Shown piece after piece: positions 13,340 through 25,500 of a DNA stretch of 64,000 nucleotides; the stretch's first letter is position 1; every line of letters begins with the position of its first letter. Location: contig CM037871.1 in NCBI GenBank assembly GCA_021292105.1, positions 59,852,866 through 59,916,865 of the forward strand, given 5' to 3'. The position numbers were made by a program, and so were the translations under genes. Below the pieces are notes generated by a model. That model was not told the origin of the DNA and ran no database searches. It worked only from the letters and a program-made list of their open reading frames with translations. This stretch comes from Anadara kagoshimensis (lineage: Eukaryota > Mollusca > Bivalvia > Arcoida > Arcidae).

Positions 13340-13575
13340 AGGCAAACAACATTGTCCTGTCCGCTTGACCTTTGATTCAAATATTCATTATGGACAAGTA
13401 AATTTAAGTAATAGGGATCCAAGTGTATATTTCGTCTATATGTTGTGAACACTAATCATGGACAATGTGTTTATGTATTAACTGCGAATCCTAACACTAC
13501 CTATGTATTGGATGGACCCTCCTATATGAGCATTCCAAATAAAAGGTCAAACGGACAGGTCAATGTTGTTTGCCT
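13340..13575. mobile_element. Inverted-repeat element (MITE), AGGCAAACAAC family
   Basis: The left end AGGCAAACAACATTG and the right end (reverse complement AGGCAAACAACATTG) begin 34-bp terminal inverted repeats that differ at two positions and contain CCTGTCCG. The total length is 236 bp and it has no coding capacity. A diverged relative lies at 49999-50216 and a fragment at about 10150-10200. Confidence 0.85.
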
Positions 13576-13698
13576 ATACATGACAAAGCTTATACAACAA
13601 TATATAACAACCAATTAATAATGATGTATTATTTCACATCCATCACAAAAGTTGTCGTTGGGCCTCGGCTGTTCAAAGCTGTGTGAACTTAAGTAGCT

Positions 13699-13955
13699 GG
13701 CCCCGGTTTCACAATCATTCCTTAACAAAAATATTCCTTAACTTAAACTTAGCAAATTTTGGCAAGCTTTTTTTTTTTAACTTTGAATAAATATTTTTGT
13801 CGACTAAATGCAAATATCATAAGCTTAATATTAGCTTTAAAATGACACCTTAAATTTCCTCATATCTTAAGAATTAACAAAATTATGAAGGGTTTAATTT
13901 GCCAAATATAAGTTAAAGAAAATCTTAGTTAAGAAATGATTGTGAAACTGGGGCC
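13699..13955. mobile_element. Inverted-repeat element (MITE), GGCCCC-GTTTCACAATCATT family
   Basis: The left end GGCCCCGGTTTCACAATCAT and the right end (reverse complement GGCCCCAGTTTCACAATCAT) form about 28-bp terminal inverted repeats followed by CTTAAC on both sides. The interior is AT-rich and non-coding, and the length is 257 bp. Confidence 0.8.
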
Positions 13956-14847
13956 TGGTTAGCGAAATTTTTACTTGTGTTTTTCATGAAAAAATTAATG
14001 CACTTAATTGTTATTATCAAAAGAAGTGATTCAAGTCAAAACATATGTATATGACAAATAATTTTAATAACATTTTCTATTTAAATCACTTACCGTCTAG
14101 TTAAGCAAACAAAGCTTTGAACTGGGTCCTAATAAACAGCTTATAGTAGCTTTTCTCAAACAGATCTTGTTCATAATGAAAAACTATAACAAAAACAATA
14201 AAAAAAAGGTTTTTGAAAAAGAGAGATCTGCAGGTTGTAAGCCTTGTCTGAAAGGTAATGAATTGGGTGCATTACATTTGCGCAAAAGTTTCATAATCCC
14301 TATATGTTACTAGCTCAAAGGGTGAATACTATTATCGCACAAATCTGAATTGCCCATGTTAAACTGTTTAATAAACACCACCTGACCAGTTTAAGTTCAC
14401 AGTACATCACAGTAAAATTATCTACACTATTGTCAATGACCAGGCTAAGTTTACTTCAAAGTTTATGTTATGTTACCCTTGCTGAATAGTGTTCATACTT
14501 TATTATAGTATACAACATTACGAATGAAACATCACTCATTTACAAGTCGGCCGGTGAACATACAATAAGTAATATGGCTTTATCATATTTAGAGACAAAC
14601 AGGGGAAAAATGCCTTATATTTGATGGGTTTACATACAAATAAAGCTATTTTTTGAAAAATGGAGACATCATTTATAGATGTAAGACCTGTAAGGCAAGC
14701 ATAGCAACAGATAAAGATGGTGTTGCTATAATCAAGAGCCAGCTGGATCACACACATGACACTGAGTAACGTAAAGTTGAGACACAGCATTGTGACAGCA
14801 ACTAATAGTATCTGTACGCAACAGATCTGGTGATATATCTGCAAGGC

Positions 14848-15320
14848 CCTCTAAAATAATTAGAACAGAACTTCAAAACCTAGAACAAAATGCTTTGTTG
14901 CCTAGAGATGTACAAAATGTCATTCTTGCATTATACAGAGAACATCGCAAAAAACTACCAACCCTACACAAAGCTAGAGACAATGTTGCATTAAATGCCT
15001 TGGAGATATCTACCAACAAGTTGGAAAGTGTGTTGCTTGTATACGATGTTTAGACCAAAATAATTGTACGTGTATTTTCAACGTTTCTTAACCTGGAGTG
15101 CCTTTGTACTGAGATTAATGAAATTTTTGTAGATGGAACATTTAAATGTTGCCCCAAATATTTTTACTATACATGTATGTACTCTATTCATGGTTGCCAA
15201 AATAAAAAGACATTATGTTCCACTGTTGCTAGCAAAATCAGAACTCTGTTACCGACAGATGTGGAAATCAATATTTAAAATTTGTCAACAAATAAGGTTG
15301 TTATCTGTCAGTGATTAATA
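14848..15320 (+). pseudogene. Relic of a MULE-type transposase
   Basis: Read on the plus strand, the stretch gives a conserved-looking segment from about 14848 to 15050 (ending near KLESVLLVYD), then a TAG stop. It resumes as EIFVDGTFKCCPKYFYYTC, followed after a one-base frame change near 15205 by HYVPLLLAKSELCYRQMW. The DGTFK-CP-F core followed by an IHG-like motif and an HYVPL-LL-K-E-Y-W pattern is typical of the MULE transposase domain (first catalytic Asp in DGTF). Stops and a frame shift show it is dead. No inverted repeats or zinc finger are apparent nearby. Family membership is from remembered motif patterns and should be tested with a profile search. Confidence 0.65.
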
Positions 15321-18070
15321 CATATTGATTTTGAGCAACAGATGCATAATGTTCTTATGGAGATTTTTATATCAAGACTTTTAATACTGCTTTTATCTGT
15401 CTTTGCAATAAATATATCTTACTCGAAATCCCACCTCCACCTCCCCCTGGGAGTAGGTGGCAACAGGTAATCCCTGGCTAACAGAAGGGGTAGTCTTTAC
15501 CTAACATGGTAATTGTAGTTTGAATGTTGTGCGCAATTGTAAAATAAGCCTTTGTGCAATCGTCATATTTTTTGTGCAAAAGTCATATGTGTTTACGCAA
15601 ATGTAATGCACCTGCTGAAATCCATCAAAATGTTCATGGCTACAACTTGCTAAAATGACAATGGCAGCACTATTATAATGCCTTGAACCTCTAAACAAAA
15701 TGGATATATCTGATGTTTTGTATGAAAAATAATCATGGTTATACTGACAAAGTTAATATCATATTTTATAAAAAAAACTACAAGTTACAATGTCAAATAA
15801 TACTGGAAAAGTATATAAATAAATATATAGAACAATATTAATACTTGGCAAAAATATTAACTCAATATCTGGTGGTCTATACAATATCACTCAAAATCTA
15901 GTTACTCCAGTTAAAAATTCATGAAATATGAAAGACAAAAATAAATAGGATTTCAATAAAATTATATTGATATACAGATTAAATTTGAGTGTCTCAAAAG
16001 GAGACTAATAACTTTACCCTGGTAGATCAGTTCTACCACTTAGGTCAAAAATGTTTTATCAGATGCCATTTATTCAATATTACAAATCATCTGGAGAATA
16101 CAAAAATACCAATTTTTTAATACTCTTTACAGTATTTTTATCAACATTATTTTTATCTTTGTTATTAATATCATAAATATATACATATAATTGTCTAGGC
16201 TTGATTTTAAGCAGACTGGTACCCTCTTGTCACTAGAACATAACAGGCGATTGACAAAAATGTGACCTATTTCCTATTGATCACTAAATTTTTATGATTT
16301 CATGAATGATGTGATCAATTTGTGTATCTAAAGTGCAGACCTGTCGGAAGTTAAACATTAACCTAACTAATTAGCATCGAATAGACAGCTCATATTGGCC
16401 TACATCTTGACAGGTATTTAACAGATGCTATCTATCTCTTGCAGTTTTTACGGCCATTAGCCATCCAAAATTCAGCCATTCAGCATCCAAGCTTTGACTG
16501 CTTTCCGTGAGCCATGTGTTAAACTTTTGACAAGTTATCAGTATTACAATGAATTCACTAACACATCTATACATTTTACATGCAAACTATTATAAACCTA
16601 TAACAACTTGTAAGCTTTTTCAAATATATATAAAAAGTTTTGTTAACATATTTTCAATAATTAATGTCATTATAAATTGTAACCGAAACTATTAAAAAGT
16701 AGCACCTGCTGATTACAATCATCTGAACAGGAAAGAAATAAAACTAAAAATTTACACCAACTAAAGTGGAACATATAGCCATTTAAAATCACCTCATTTT
16801 GATGTCATTGTGTTTTGAAGGTAAAATATACAATGAAAACTAGTCACCTCTGTCTTTAACCAGGTGAGCTAAAGTGCCTTTGTTGATGAAAGCCTATTCA
16901 TTCTTATGCAAATGTCATCCATTTTTTCTCTCTTTATCAATAATATAATGAAAATTATCATTTAAAAAGTTTTATAAAGCTTTCAAATTGTGTCCAAAGG
17001 GAGACAACTACAACAAAACTTAACACTATGCATTGAAACATCTTTCTAAATAATTAACATTTTTGTTACACATAAAACAGTTTGTATGGAAGAGTAGCGT
17101 AATGCATATTGTTCTTCAGCAAAAAATTAGTTTAGTAACCATATGATTTATACTTTACAGTTAAACAATACAATATATTTCATCAAAGATATCTATGTAT
17201 TTATAAGAGCACCTGTTTAAAATGGTCTATAAAATCTGTTCTTGATGTGCAGATTATGATTCACTCTTATATCAGGGGCAAAAAAATTGCCTCCTTGCGA
17301 TAAAAGTCTACTTGTTACAAAATAAAGATCAAAGCACTCAACATACCTACCATGAAAATTTATCTTTGTAAACACGCTTTTAAATATAACAAAATAAAGT
17401 TAATAATACATTTTTTATAAATAACGATCAACTGGTATACATTAATCTTGAGCTCAGATTTTCAAAATCTTCTGTGAATACTCTAAAGTCTACTATATCC
17501 ACAGGAATTTTGTGTTGTTTAATTGGTAAAATTATATATTAATAATTGCAAGTCTTTTAGTAAATCAAAAATAACATTTTCAATTCACTTGAGATCTTCT
17601 ATTGGTAAAAAAAATTTTGAAGCTGGGAATTGACAAATCTTGGGTTTGTTTTATGCGACATAAAATGACAAATCAACCAAGAGAATAACAAATATTAAAT
17701 ACTAATCAATCTGGCTGAATGACATCAGCTACAAGTCAACCGTAAAACAACATTAATACAATACTTAAAATACCCTTCAATAATACTATACTTCACAGAC
17801 TCAGTCTTGTACCCCTTCTGGGTACAAACCTTATTTGAGCTCCTGTGTATAAAGCAATTTGTTACTTTGTGAACAATTTTTTCAATTTTCAGCTTAACAA
17901 ATATAAGCTAAATTCTCAAAAATCTTTCTCTCTGTAGACAGTCAATAATGTCCAACTCAAATCATACAACATCAATTTTAGTTTCGAACTAAAAGCTGTT
18001 AATTTGGCACTTTGAACCTTGTGTTCCTGTTGCTAGATAAATTGATTCCAGAATTACCTCCCCTACGTGA
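15321..18070. other. AT-rich stretch downstream of the arrestin-domain gene; probable 3' UTR in part
   Basis: No coding exon is visible. The stretch follows the stop codon of the minus-strand arrestin-domain gene, so its right part is probably 3' UTR. A minus-strand AATAAA hexamer lies at about 16068-16073, but I cannot tell whether it is used. At about 16338-16545 there is a diverged copy of the inverted-repeat element seen at 37751-37956 (GACCTGTCGG-AAGTTAAACATTAA on the left, TTAAACTTTTGACA on the right). Confidence 0.45.
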
Positions 18071-18139
18071 TCAGACTCCTCCATCTATGTTGAAGGTCCT
18101 TTGTGGTATATCACAAAGTGCTAACGGACTTGGATCTTC
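18071..18139 (-). CDS. ARRDC-like gene, last coding exon
   Basis: The acceptor TACTTTAG is followed by 22 codons (EDPSPLALCDIPQ... ending GGV) and a TGA stop at 18071-18073. The DP-P start after the last PPxY matches the short acidic/Pro tail of ARRDC proteins. The exon was found by phase continuity and is too short to show as an open frame. Confidence 0.85.
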   Translation of the reverse strand, partial: EDPSPLALCDIPQRTFNIDGGV

Positions 18140-21100
18140 CTAAAGTAAAAAGAAGATAAATTGATATAAGTTCCTGGCTCTTTATGACTTTCAACACTTT
18201 CTGCGTCTAGGTTCTGGGCAAATACATGTTAAACTGATTAAAATTCAAACTTTCAGAAACCAAAAGTTAATTAAATTTATCAGTCAAAGTTTTCTGTAAG
18301 CAGTAATTTTTAAAAGATGTTCAATAAGAAGTGCAAGGGCCTTAAATCCCTCACCAGAGGAAATCTGTATTGTAATTTGGGACTCCAACTCCACCATTTT
18401 CTCATACAGGTAGGTAAAGGCCATTCAAGTTCTTATATGGCAAAGTATATAGCAAAGTTATTTTTATATTAGAATACAGTCAAACTTTGGTTATTTGAAG
18501 CAGAAGGGTCTTCAACTTCAGGTTTAAAAAAATGGGGGTTTGAATAAGCAAAGTAGGGAACTTGTGTATGTTATGTTAGGACACAAATGTACACATAGCA
18601 CACAACCAAGTGTTGTAGTGAAGTCTGTTTATAGTGCATAATATCATTTATGTGTCTATAATTGAAATTAATAAACAAAATACAGTGTACTGTTATTTTA
18701 ATATTTTATTCAAACTAGAAAAACTGTGAGCCACAAGCTCACAAAAAATACCCCCCGCTCCCAAAAATCCATCGCATCAAATTTTTAAATAGGAGGTGCA
18801 CATCTACATTATATCACAAAGATTGTGTGAAAGTTTCATGAAAATCCATTGAAGGGTTTAGGAGGAGTTGCAGATAAGAGATAGGTACCCTAAGGTGTAA
18901 CGGAAGGACGCCCCTATCACTATATACCCCCACGTTTTAAGCGGGGGGTATAATAAATACCTTTTAAACGGGACACATGCTTAAAGAGCATCAGGATCTC
19001 ACAGTTTTAAGTCATCGGGTACGGAATCATAATACACATAGTCATACATACAATTTCCCGATATTTTTGGTTACAATGCCTAAACCTGTAACATGATGAT
19101 ACAACAAGATAAAATCCACCCAGAAGGAATACACCATGACGTTACCTCAGAGTACGCTGGTGGTGGTCTATAGTTATACACATAGTTGTACATTGGTGTG
19201 TAAGTAAGATCTCCCATGTTACTACTGGGGTCGTCATCATCATCTTCATCATCCCAGATATTAACAGCTCCGCCAACGCTTTCGTGATAGGTGGGTGGAT
19301 CTATAAATATATCAAATACAAACAAAACTGCAATGTTCCTCTTTTACAATTTACTGATACATTAACTCCTAATCACGGTTACGTTCAGGGTCAAATATTT
19401 GGATGACTTCTTAATGTACATGTATGTCTGTGTTAGCCCTGGGAATTTATTACTATTAGCTGTAGACTAATGTTTGTCAAATTTGAGTAGCCAAATTGAA
19501 ATTTGTGTAGCCAACAAAATTGAACAAATAAACAAGTTTTGAATTAATTTTTAAGAGTGAGTTGCCAACCAGCCATTGCTGCGACCTACAGCTGACTAGT
19601 CAGGTTCAACAAGTTTGTAGTAAGACTAATACAACTCAGTACATTTATTTAAGTGAAAGGAAAAATTTAGGAAATAAGTTGTTATTATCAAAAACAACCA
19701 TACTAATCCATGTCCGAATCACAATCCAGAAGCAAAGTAAAAACTTTGGTACTGACAAATTAGGTTAGACACATGAACTTCCACCAGGGAAGTGAGGCTG
19801 GGTGCTCCGGAAGGGTAAGCACCTCCTGTTTAGCTAGCTACACCTGCATGTGTTAAATCAAAATTGTGTGAAAGGAACATGGAACTATGAGACGTCAAAT
19901 ATATTCAGGGCAATCCTGAGCACAGAAACATCAAACTTATCAACAATAGTGTGATGACTTTTTGACATAAAACTTTTTGAGGGCCTTGATAAGCCTAGGC
20001 TTGCAATATCCCTGAGTCATAACTTAGTTATTTTTTTAAAAATTGATCGGATATGTGTTTTTGCCACTTTGGTGATTCTGGATTATTTTCAATCGCCAGA
20101 AATCATGTTTATTGGCCATAGACAAATTGGCGATCGTGTAGCACTCACACAGTATATACAAAATAGTACAGGTCAGACTGAAAAGATAATGGTCTCTGGC
20201 CTCAAGACTGACCTCAGATAACAAGAATAGCCCCAGAAATTCTGGACTGGTCCAAGACTTGGGACCATAAAGACCCAAGAAAAAACTAAATACTGTAAAG
20301 TACATTCATTATCAATGGTTTTTGTCACAAAACTGCAGTGTTTCTCTTTTTAAAATGTATAAATAAAACGATTTATAATTAAAGTAATATGTACAGTATA
20401 AATAATTGTGTATTTGAGGACCAACTGTTATAATTATCTGATATGAAACTCCTCTATGATACTTTCTAATATGACCCATGTGCCAGCCATGGTAAAACAT
20501 ATGTTCGTTCACCCATGACTGTTCTATTTTAGTGACATACTCCCTTATTCATCGTATGACATCATGCTATGTGTCGCAAAACAATGGATTTGACAATTTT
20601 CATTCATAAAATCATTTATTTCAATGGAGGCAAATTGTTTCAATGGACTTTTCTGCAAATAGATAGCAAAATGTACTTCCAAAAAAAGTTAGCAATGTTT
20701 ATTTCAATCCTTTTTATCTAAGTCATGTTAGAATTGAAATAACCAACACTGACCTGTGATATATCATCAAATAATACAAGGACCGGGCGGAGTTACCATG
20801 TGGAAGAATATATAACAATGTGGCTTTTTGATTATTTCTTAAATACCTTCGAAAGGTGGAGGTGGTGTTATACTTTCTCTATATGGTGGTGGTACTGGCA
20901 GGCATTCCATTTCTGTAAATTGTGGTACTGTCTCTCTGAAGAATCTGGTATCTGTAAATCTGAATGTACCACGACTTCTGAACGGGACTGTACCAATCAC
21001 AATGGGTAGATGCATGGTTAGGTTGTATGCTCCAGGTATATGAAGGGCTACCTACAATTAATAGAATTATTTACTAAGTAAGACTGTAAGAATAGATGTA

Positions 21101-22398
21101 TAGTATACTGCAAGATAATGACTCACTGAGAATTAAGTAACAGGGTGCGTTAAAAGTAAGTCAAAGTCACTTCATGAAAGCTAGGTTGATGCTAATAAAA
21201 ATATTGAAACAAGAATAATTTATTCAAAAATGGCTGGGAAGGCCAAATTTCAAAGCTGCCATCTATATCTCTGCAGCTTTTTGGTCACTAGCCGACATAT
21301 CTTGGCCACTTGACAGCTCAGATTTAATTAAACTTTATACTTGTGTATCTACTTACTTTAATATAATAGTCTACTTTCATCACACAACAGTTAATGATGG
21401 AGGGTGACACTGCTGGTATCTTCAGTAACTGTGATTCCCAGTTCCCTCTTGTACCAGGTGCTACCGGTAATCCTAAAACACAGAAAACATAAGTGTATGA
21501 GGCAGATTTTGACTTCCGAGTTATCCAGAAGTTCAATGACTTTGAATCAGAACAACAACAAATAATCAAAGTACTGAAGGTACTGAAGCATCAGCTAAAC
21601 TGAGCAATTTGATAAAAAAAATGTGCACTTGAAACTGAGATTTGTCTAATGAATCAGTAACAAATGAAAATCATGCAAATAATAGATACTGTGATCGGGA
21701 AGCTTCTAACAACAAGTCTGCTTTTTATGCAAGTTGTTAGGTTCTAACGTATAAATATGTTACAATGGTCAAAATGGACATGACACGCAATGTTTATCAA
21801 TTGAGTAAACTAAGTAATTTGCATAAATATAAATTTAAAATTTTTCAAAAACCAAGAGAGGCTACTAAAGACCCGACCCCAAATCTGAGTGAAATATCTC
21901 AAGCGTAACGGAAAAAAGTCCAGAGAAACCATCATTTTGATAAAATTCACAAAGTAAAAGGGGCATAACTCCACTAAAACGCAGTTGACTGGAAGAAAAC
22001 CCAAACTGGATCTATAATCACCACCATCATCATCATTATCACTCCTCATATCACATTTTGATCATCAACATGAAGATATCATCATCATCATCATCGTCGT
22101 CGTCATTACCAGCAGCAGTAGAACCCATGCCATGACAATCACCACCACCATTATATTAATCATTTTCAGAAATCCTCATGTTACATCATTAATATGGTCA
22201 CATCATCATAATAGCTGTTCGTGTCACATAATCATCATCATTATCAGCAGCAGCAGTACTGAATGTCATCATCATGTCACATCATCAGCATGAACACATT
22301 GGCTTTGTTATTATCATCATTATCGTGAATTATTATTATCATCGACAGCAGCAGAACTGAATGTCATCACAACCACCATCATCATCATCACCACCATC

Positions 22399-22433
<35 letters not shown>

Positions 22434-22492
22434 ACTATGGGCAGTGCTCAGCAGTACTGAATGTCATCATTGCCACCATCATCATCACCATC

Positions 22493-22533
<41 letters not shown>

Positions 22534-25500
22534 ACTATGGGCAGCGCTCAGCAGTACTGAATGTCATCATTGCCACCATCATCATCATCGGTAGCAACAG
22601 AACTCATGTCACCATCATAATCATCATCATAGTTCGTCAAGTCACATCGTCATCATCACCATCATCACTCATAGCAGCAGAGCTTATTTTCATCACCACC
22701 ATCACTATCATCTTCTTCATCATGATAATCATTATCATCATCGGCATCAACAGAACTCATGTCATCACCATCATCAACATCATTATCATATCTCCTTGTG
22801 TCACATCATCATCATGGTGACATCATCATCATTATCATCATCATTATATCTCCTCATGTCATATCATCATCATCATGGTGACATCATCATCATCATCATC
22901 ATCGGCAGCAGCAGAACTGAATGTCATCATCATCATTATTATTGTCATCATCTTCACCAGATCATCATGCCACATCATCATCGCCATAGTGTCATCATCA
23001 CAAAAAAACATAGCACTGTCGTGCTGTTGTACAGCGTACAGTAGTTGGGAAAATTGTGTTGTGGCAAGACAGAATATAACCGAAAATTCGGGCGGGGGGG
23101 GGGGGGGGGGGGGGGTAGATCATAGATCAATGCATAGTCCGACGGATGTTTTTTTTTTTTTTTTTTTTTTTTTTTTGTAAAAGAAACAATGTACCAAACC
23201 ATGTATTGCTGAATTAAATGGTAGAAAATAATAATTTCATAAATATATGAAAAAGACAATCGGTAATTAAAATTTAAAAAAGTTGTACCCGATCGTTTTG
23301 TCATTTCGGATAGAGAGAAAGAGTTTTGCAGATCCTACCGCCGCTATGAGGGGGTACATTCTATCGGTTGTATGTAACTGGATCATTTGCTGTTAATCTG
23401 GGTTTTAATTAACTGCTGATTATCACTCACAATATTCCCGTTTCATGTTAATGGTGAAGTACAGTTGTTTTACCAGTTCCGAATTTTTACTACCGAATAA
23501 TCTAAAATTTCAATCCCGTTCAATTAAAGGAATCGCAAAATAACTTTCTAAATTTGCTTCTACTTGAATGTATGGGCATTAATTGTTTAAATAATATTAA
23601 ACTTCAACCGCTTCCTAAAAGGTCGACAGATTGTTGGTGACCTAGTTTAACGATGTAAACAAATCGTGATCACGGAAATGCTTTTTTCAAGAAAACATAC
23701 TACCACGTGTTTTTGAGGACAGGTGTCGATATTTTGGAATCAGTTAACATTTGTATTATTACACAACATAAATTTTATTTCCTCTGCTTGTGGACGACGT
23801 CGGCAGCAGCGCTTATATGAAACCCTGTTCGGAACTGGTAAAACGACTGTACACAACACTGTACGAATTATCTCCCTTTCACGAAAGTAAAATCTAATCG
23901 ATAAACATTTTAAAATATGACACAATTGCCTCAACATCAAAATACGTTATCATAACCTTCAAAATAAATTTAAATTTCCGTAGATTTCGCGAAGAATTAA
24001 TTAAACAACCTGCCGTTGCTGTTCATTTCATAAAAAGTTATGATTTTACATCGTAGGACGCAAACTTCTCGAACTACTTTTTATTGTAAACATGAGATCA
24101 GTTCGCCAAATTGCAGAAATTATTAGGTGCAACTCGTCGCAATATTTTACTAGATTCCGAAATGTATTCCGAAAATTTATTCCAAATGTGCATATGTAAC
24201 CAAATGCATTACCCGTCTCAGAATACATATCTCACGATAAAACAGATATACTTCTTTCACGCTCATTTACCAGGCGCACTATTTCCAGGTGTACTCATAT
24301 CTTATAATTTCATAGCAAAGAAGCTCGATATCTTGGAAGAAAGTGACAACAATGTACGCGTTTTCACGCTGTACAAAAACTTTCACCATGACCAGCTATT
24401 TCCCTTGACTTGCAACTGACAGATTAACCATTGTTGAAGTCATTAATTTTATTCATTGAATTCACAATTAATTTGAAAAAAAATAAAAATAAAAATAAAA
24501 CCTTTGTTTTAGAAATAATTTAAATGTATTTAAAATTATTGTTGAATATATATAAATTGTCCAAGTGAGCTTCAAAAGCCTGAATTGGTATAAACCATCC
24601 TGACACAATAAGCTAATAATCTGTACCTCCCAATTACAGAAGTTGTCCAGGCAACTGTCTCTTTCAAAAAAAGTTTGTTGACAAGAATTGAGTACAAAAG
24701 GGGGGAAATATTTCTGAATAGGATTAATTGAAAATTAATTGATTATTATTTAGACAACTAAAATGTTACAATAAAATTACTTTGAATTTAAGAGAAACTG
24801 TAAGAGGAGTTGAGTTCACAAAGTAGGTACCCCCATTCTAATACTTGCTAAAAAGTGACTAAGTTTCAAAGTCTGGAAAAATGGAGAAAAAATCTTGAAA
24901 TATTTCCATAAAGTCAGGTGCACATCTTCAATATATATATAAACATTCTGTGAAGTTTCAACGCTTTTGGTTGAAAACTGTAAGAGGAGTTGGGTTCACA
25001 AAGTAGGTACCCCCATTCAAATACTTGCTAAAAAGTGACTAAGTTTCAAAGTCTTGAAAAATGGGGGAAAAAATCTTGAAATATTTCCATAAAGTCAGGT
25101 CACATCCTCAATATATATATTAACATTCTGTGAAGTTTCAAGGTTTTGGTTGAAATCTGTAAGAGGAGTTGAGTTCACAAAGTAGGTACCCCCATTCAAA
25201 TACTTGCTAAAAAGTGACTAAGTTTCAAAGTCTTGAAAAATGGGGAAAAAATCTTGAAATATTTCCATAAAGTCAGGTGCACATCCTCAATATATATATT
25301 AACATTCTGTGAAGTTTCAAGGTTTTTGGTTGAAAACTGTAAGAGGAGTTGAGTTCACAAGATTGGTACCATATTTTCCCCGCCCTTAGTTTCTGTTCTA
25401 CTTCACAAACGGTGCTCTATAAATCGGAAGAACTTAAGAAAGCACAATCAGTTTTCCTCCATGTCCAGTGGCCACATTTTATGTGAAATAAAGTAACATG

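Noticed and set aside
14536-14844. 102-codon minus-strand frame rich in Leu/Cys, resembling membrane segments
   Set aside because: There is no recognisable family. Its composition is what AT-rich DNA gives in one frame, and it lies next to the transposase relic.
22361-23180. Poly-Ser/His/Ile frames
   Set aside because: They are produced by the CAT/ATC microsatellite and lie in an intron of a gene on the other strand.
24111-24419. 102-codon plus-strand frame in ARRDC intron 5
   Set aside because: No recognisable domain, no supporting splice sites, and an AT-rich composition like the rest of the intron.
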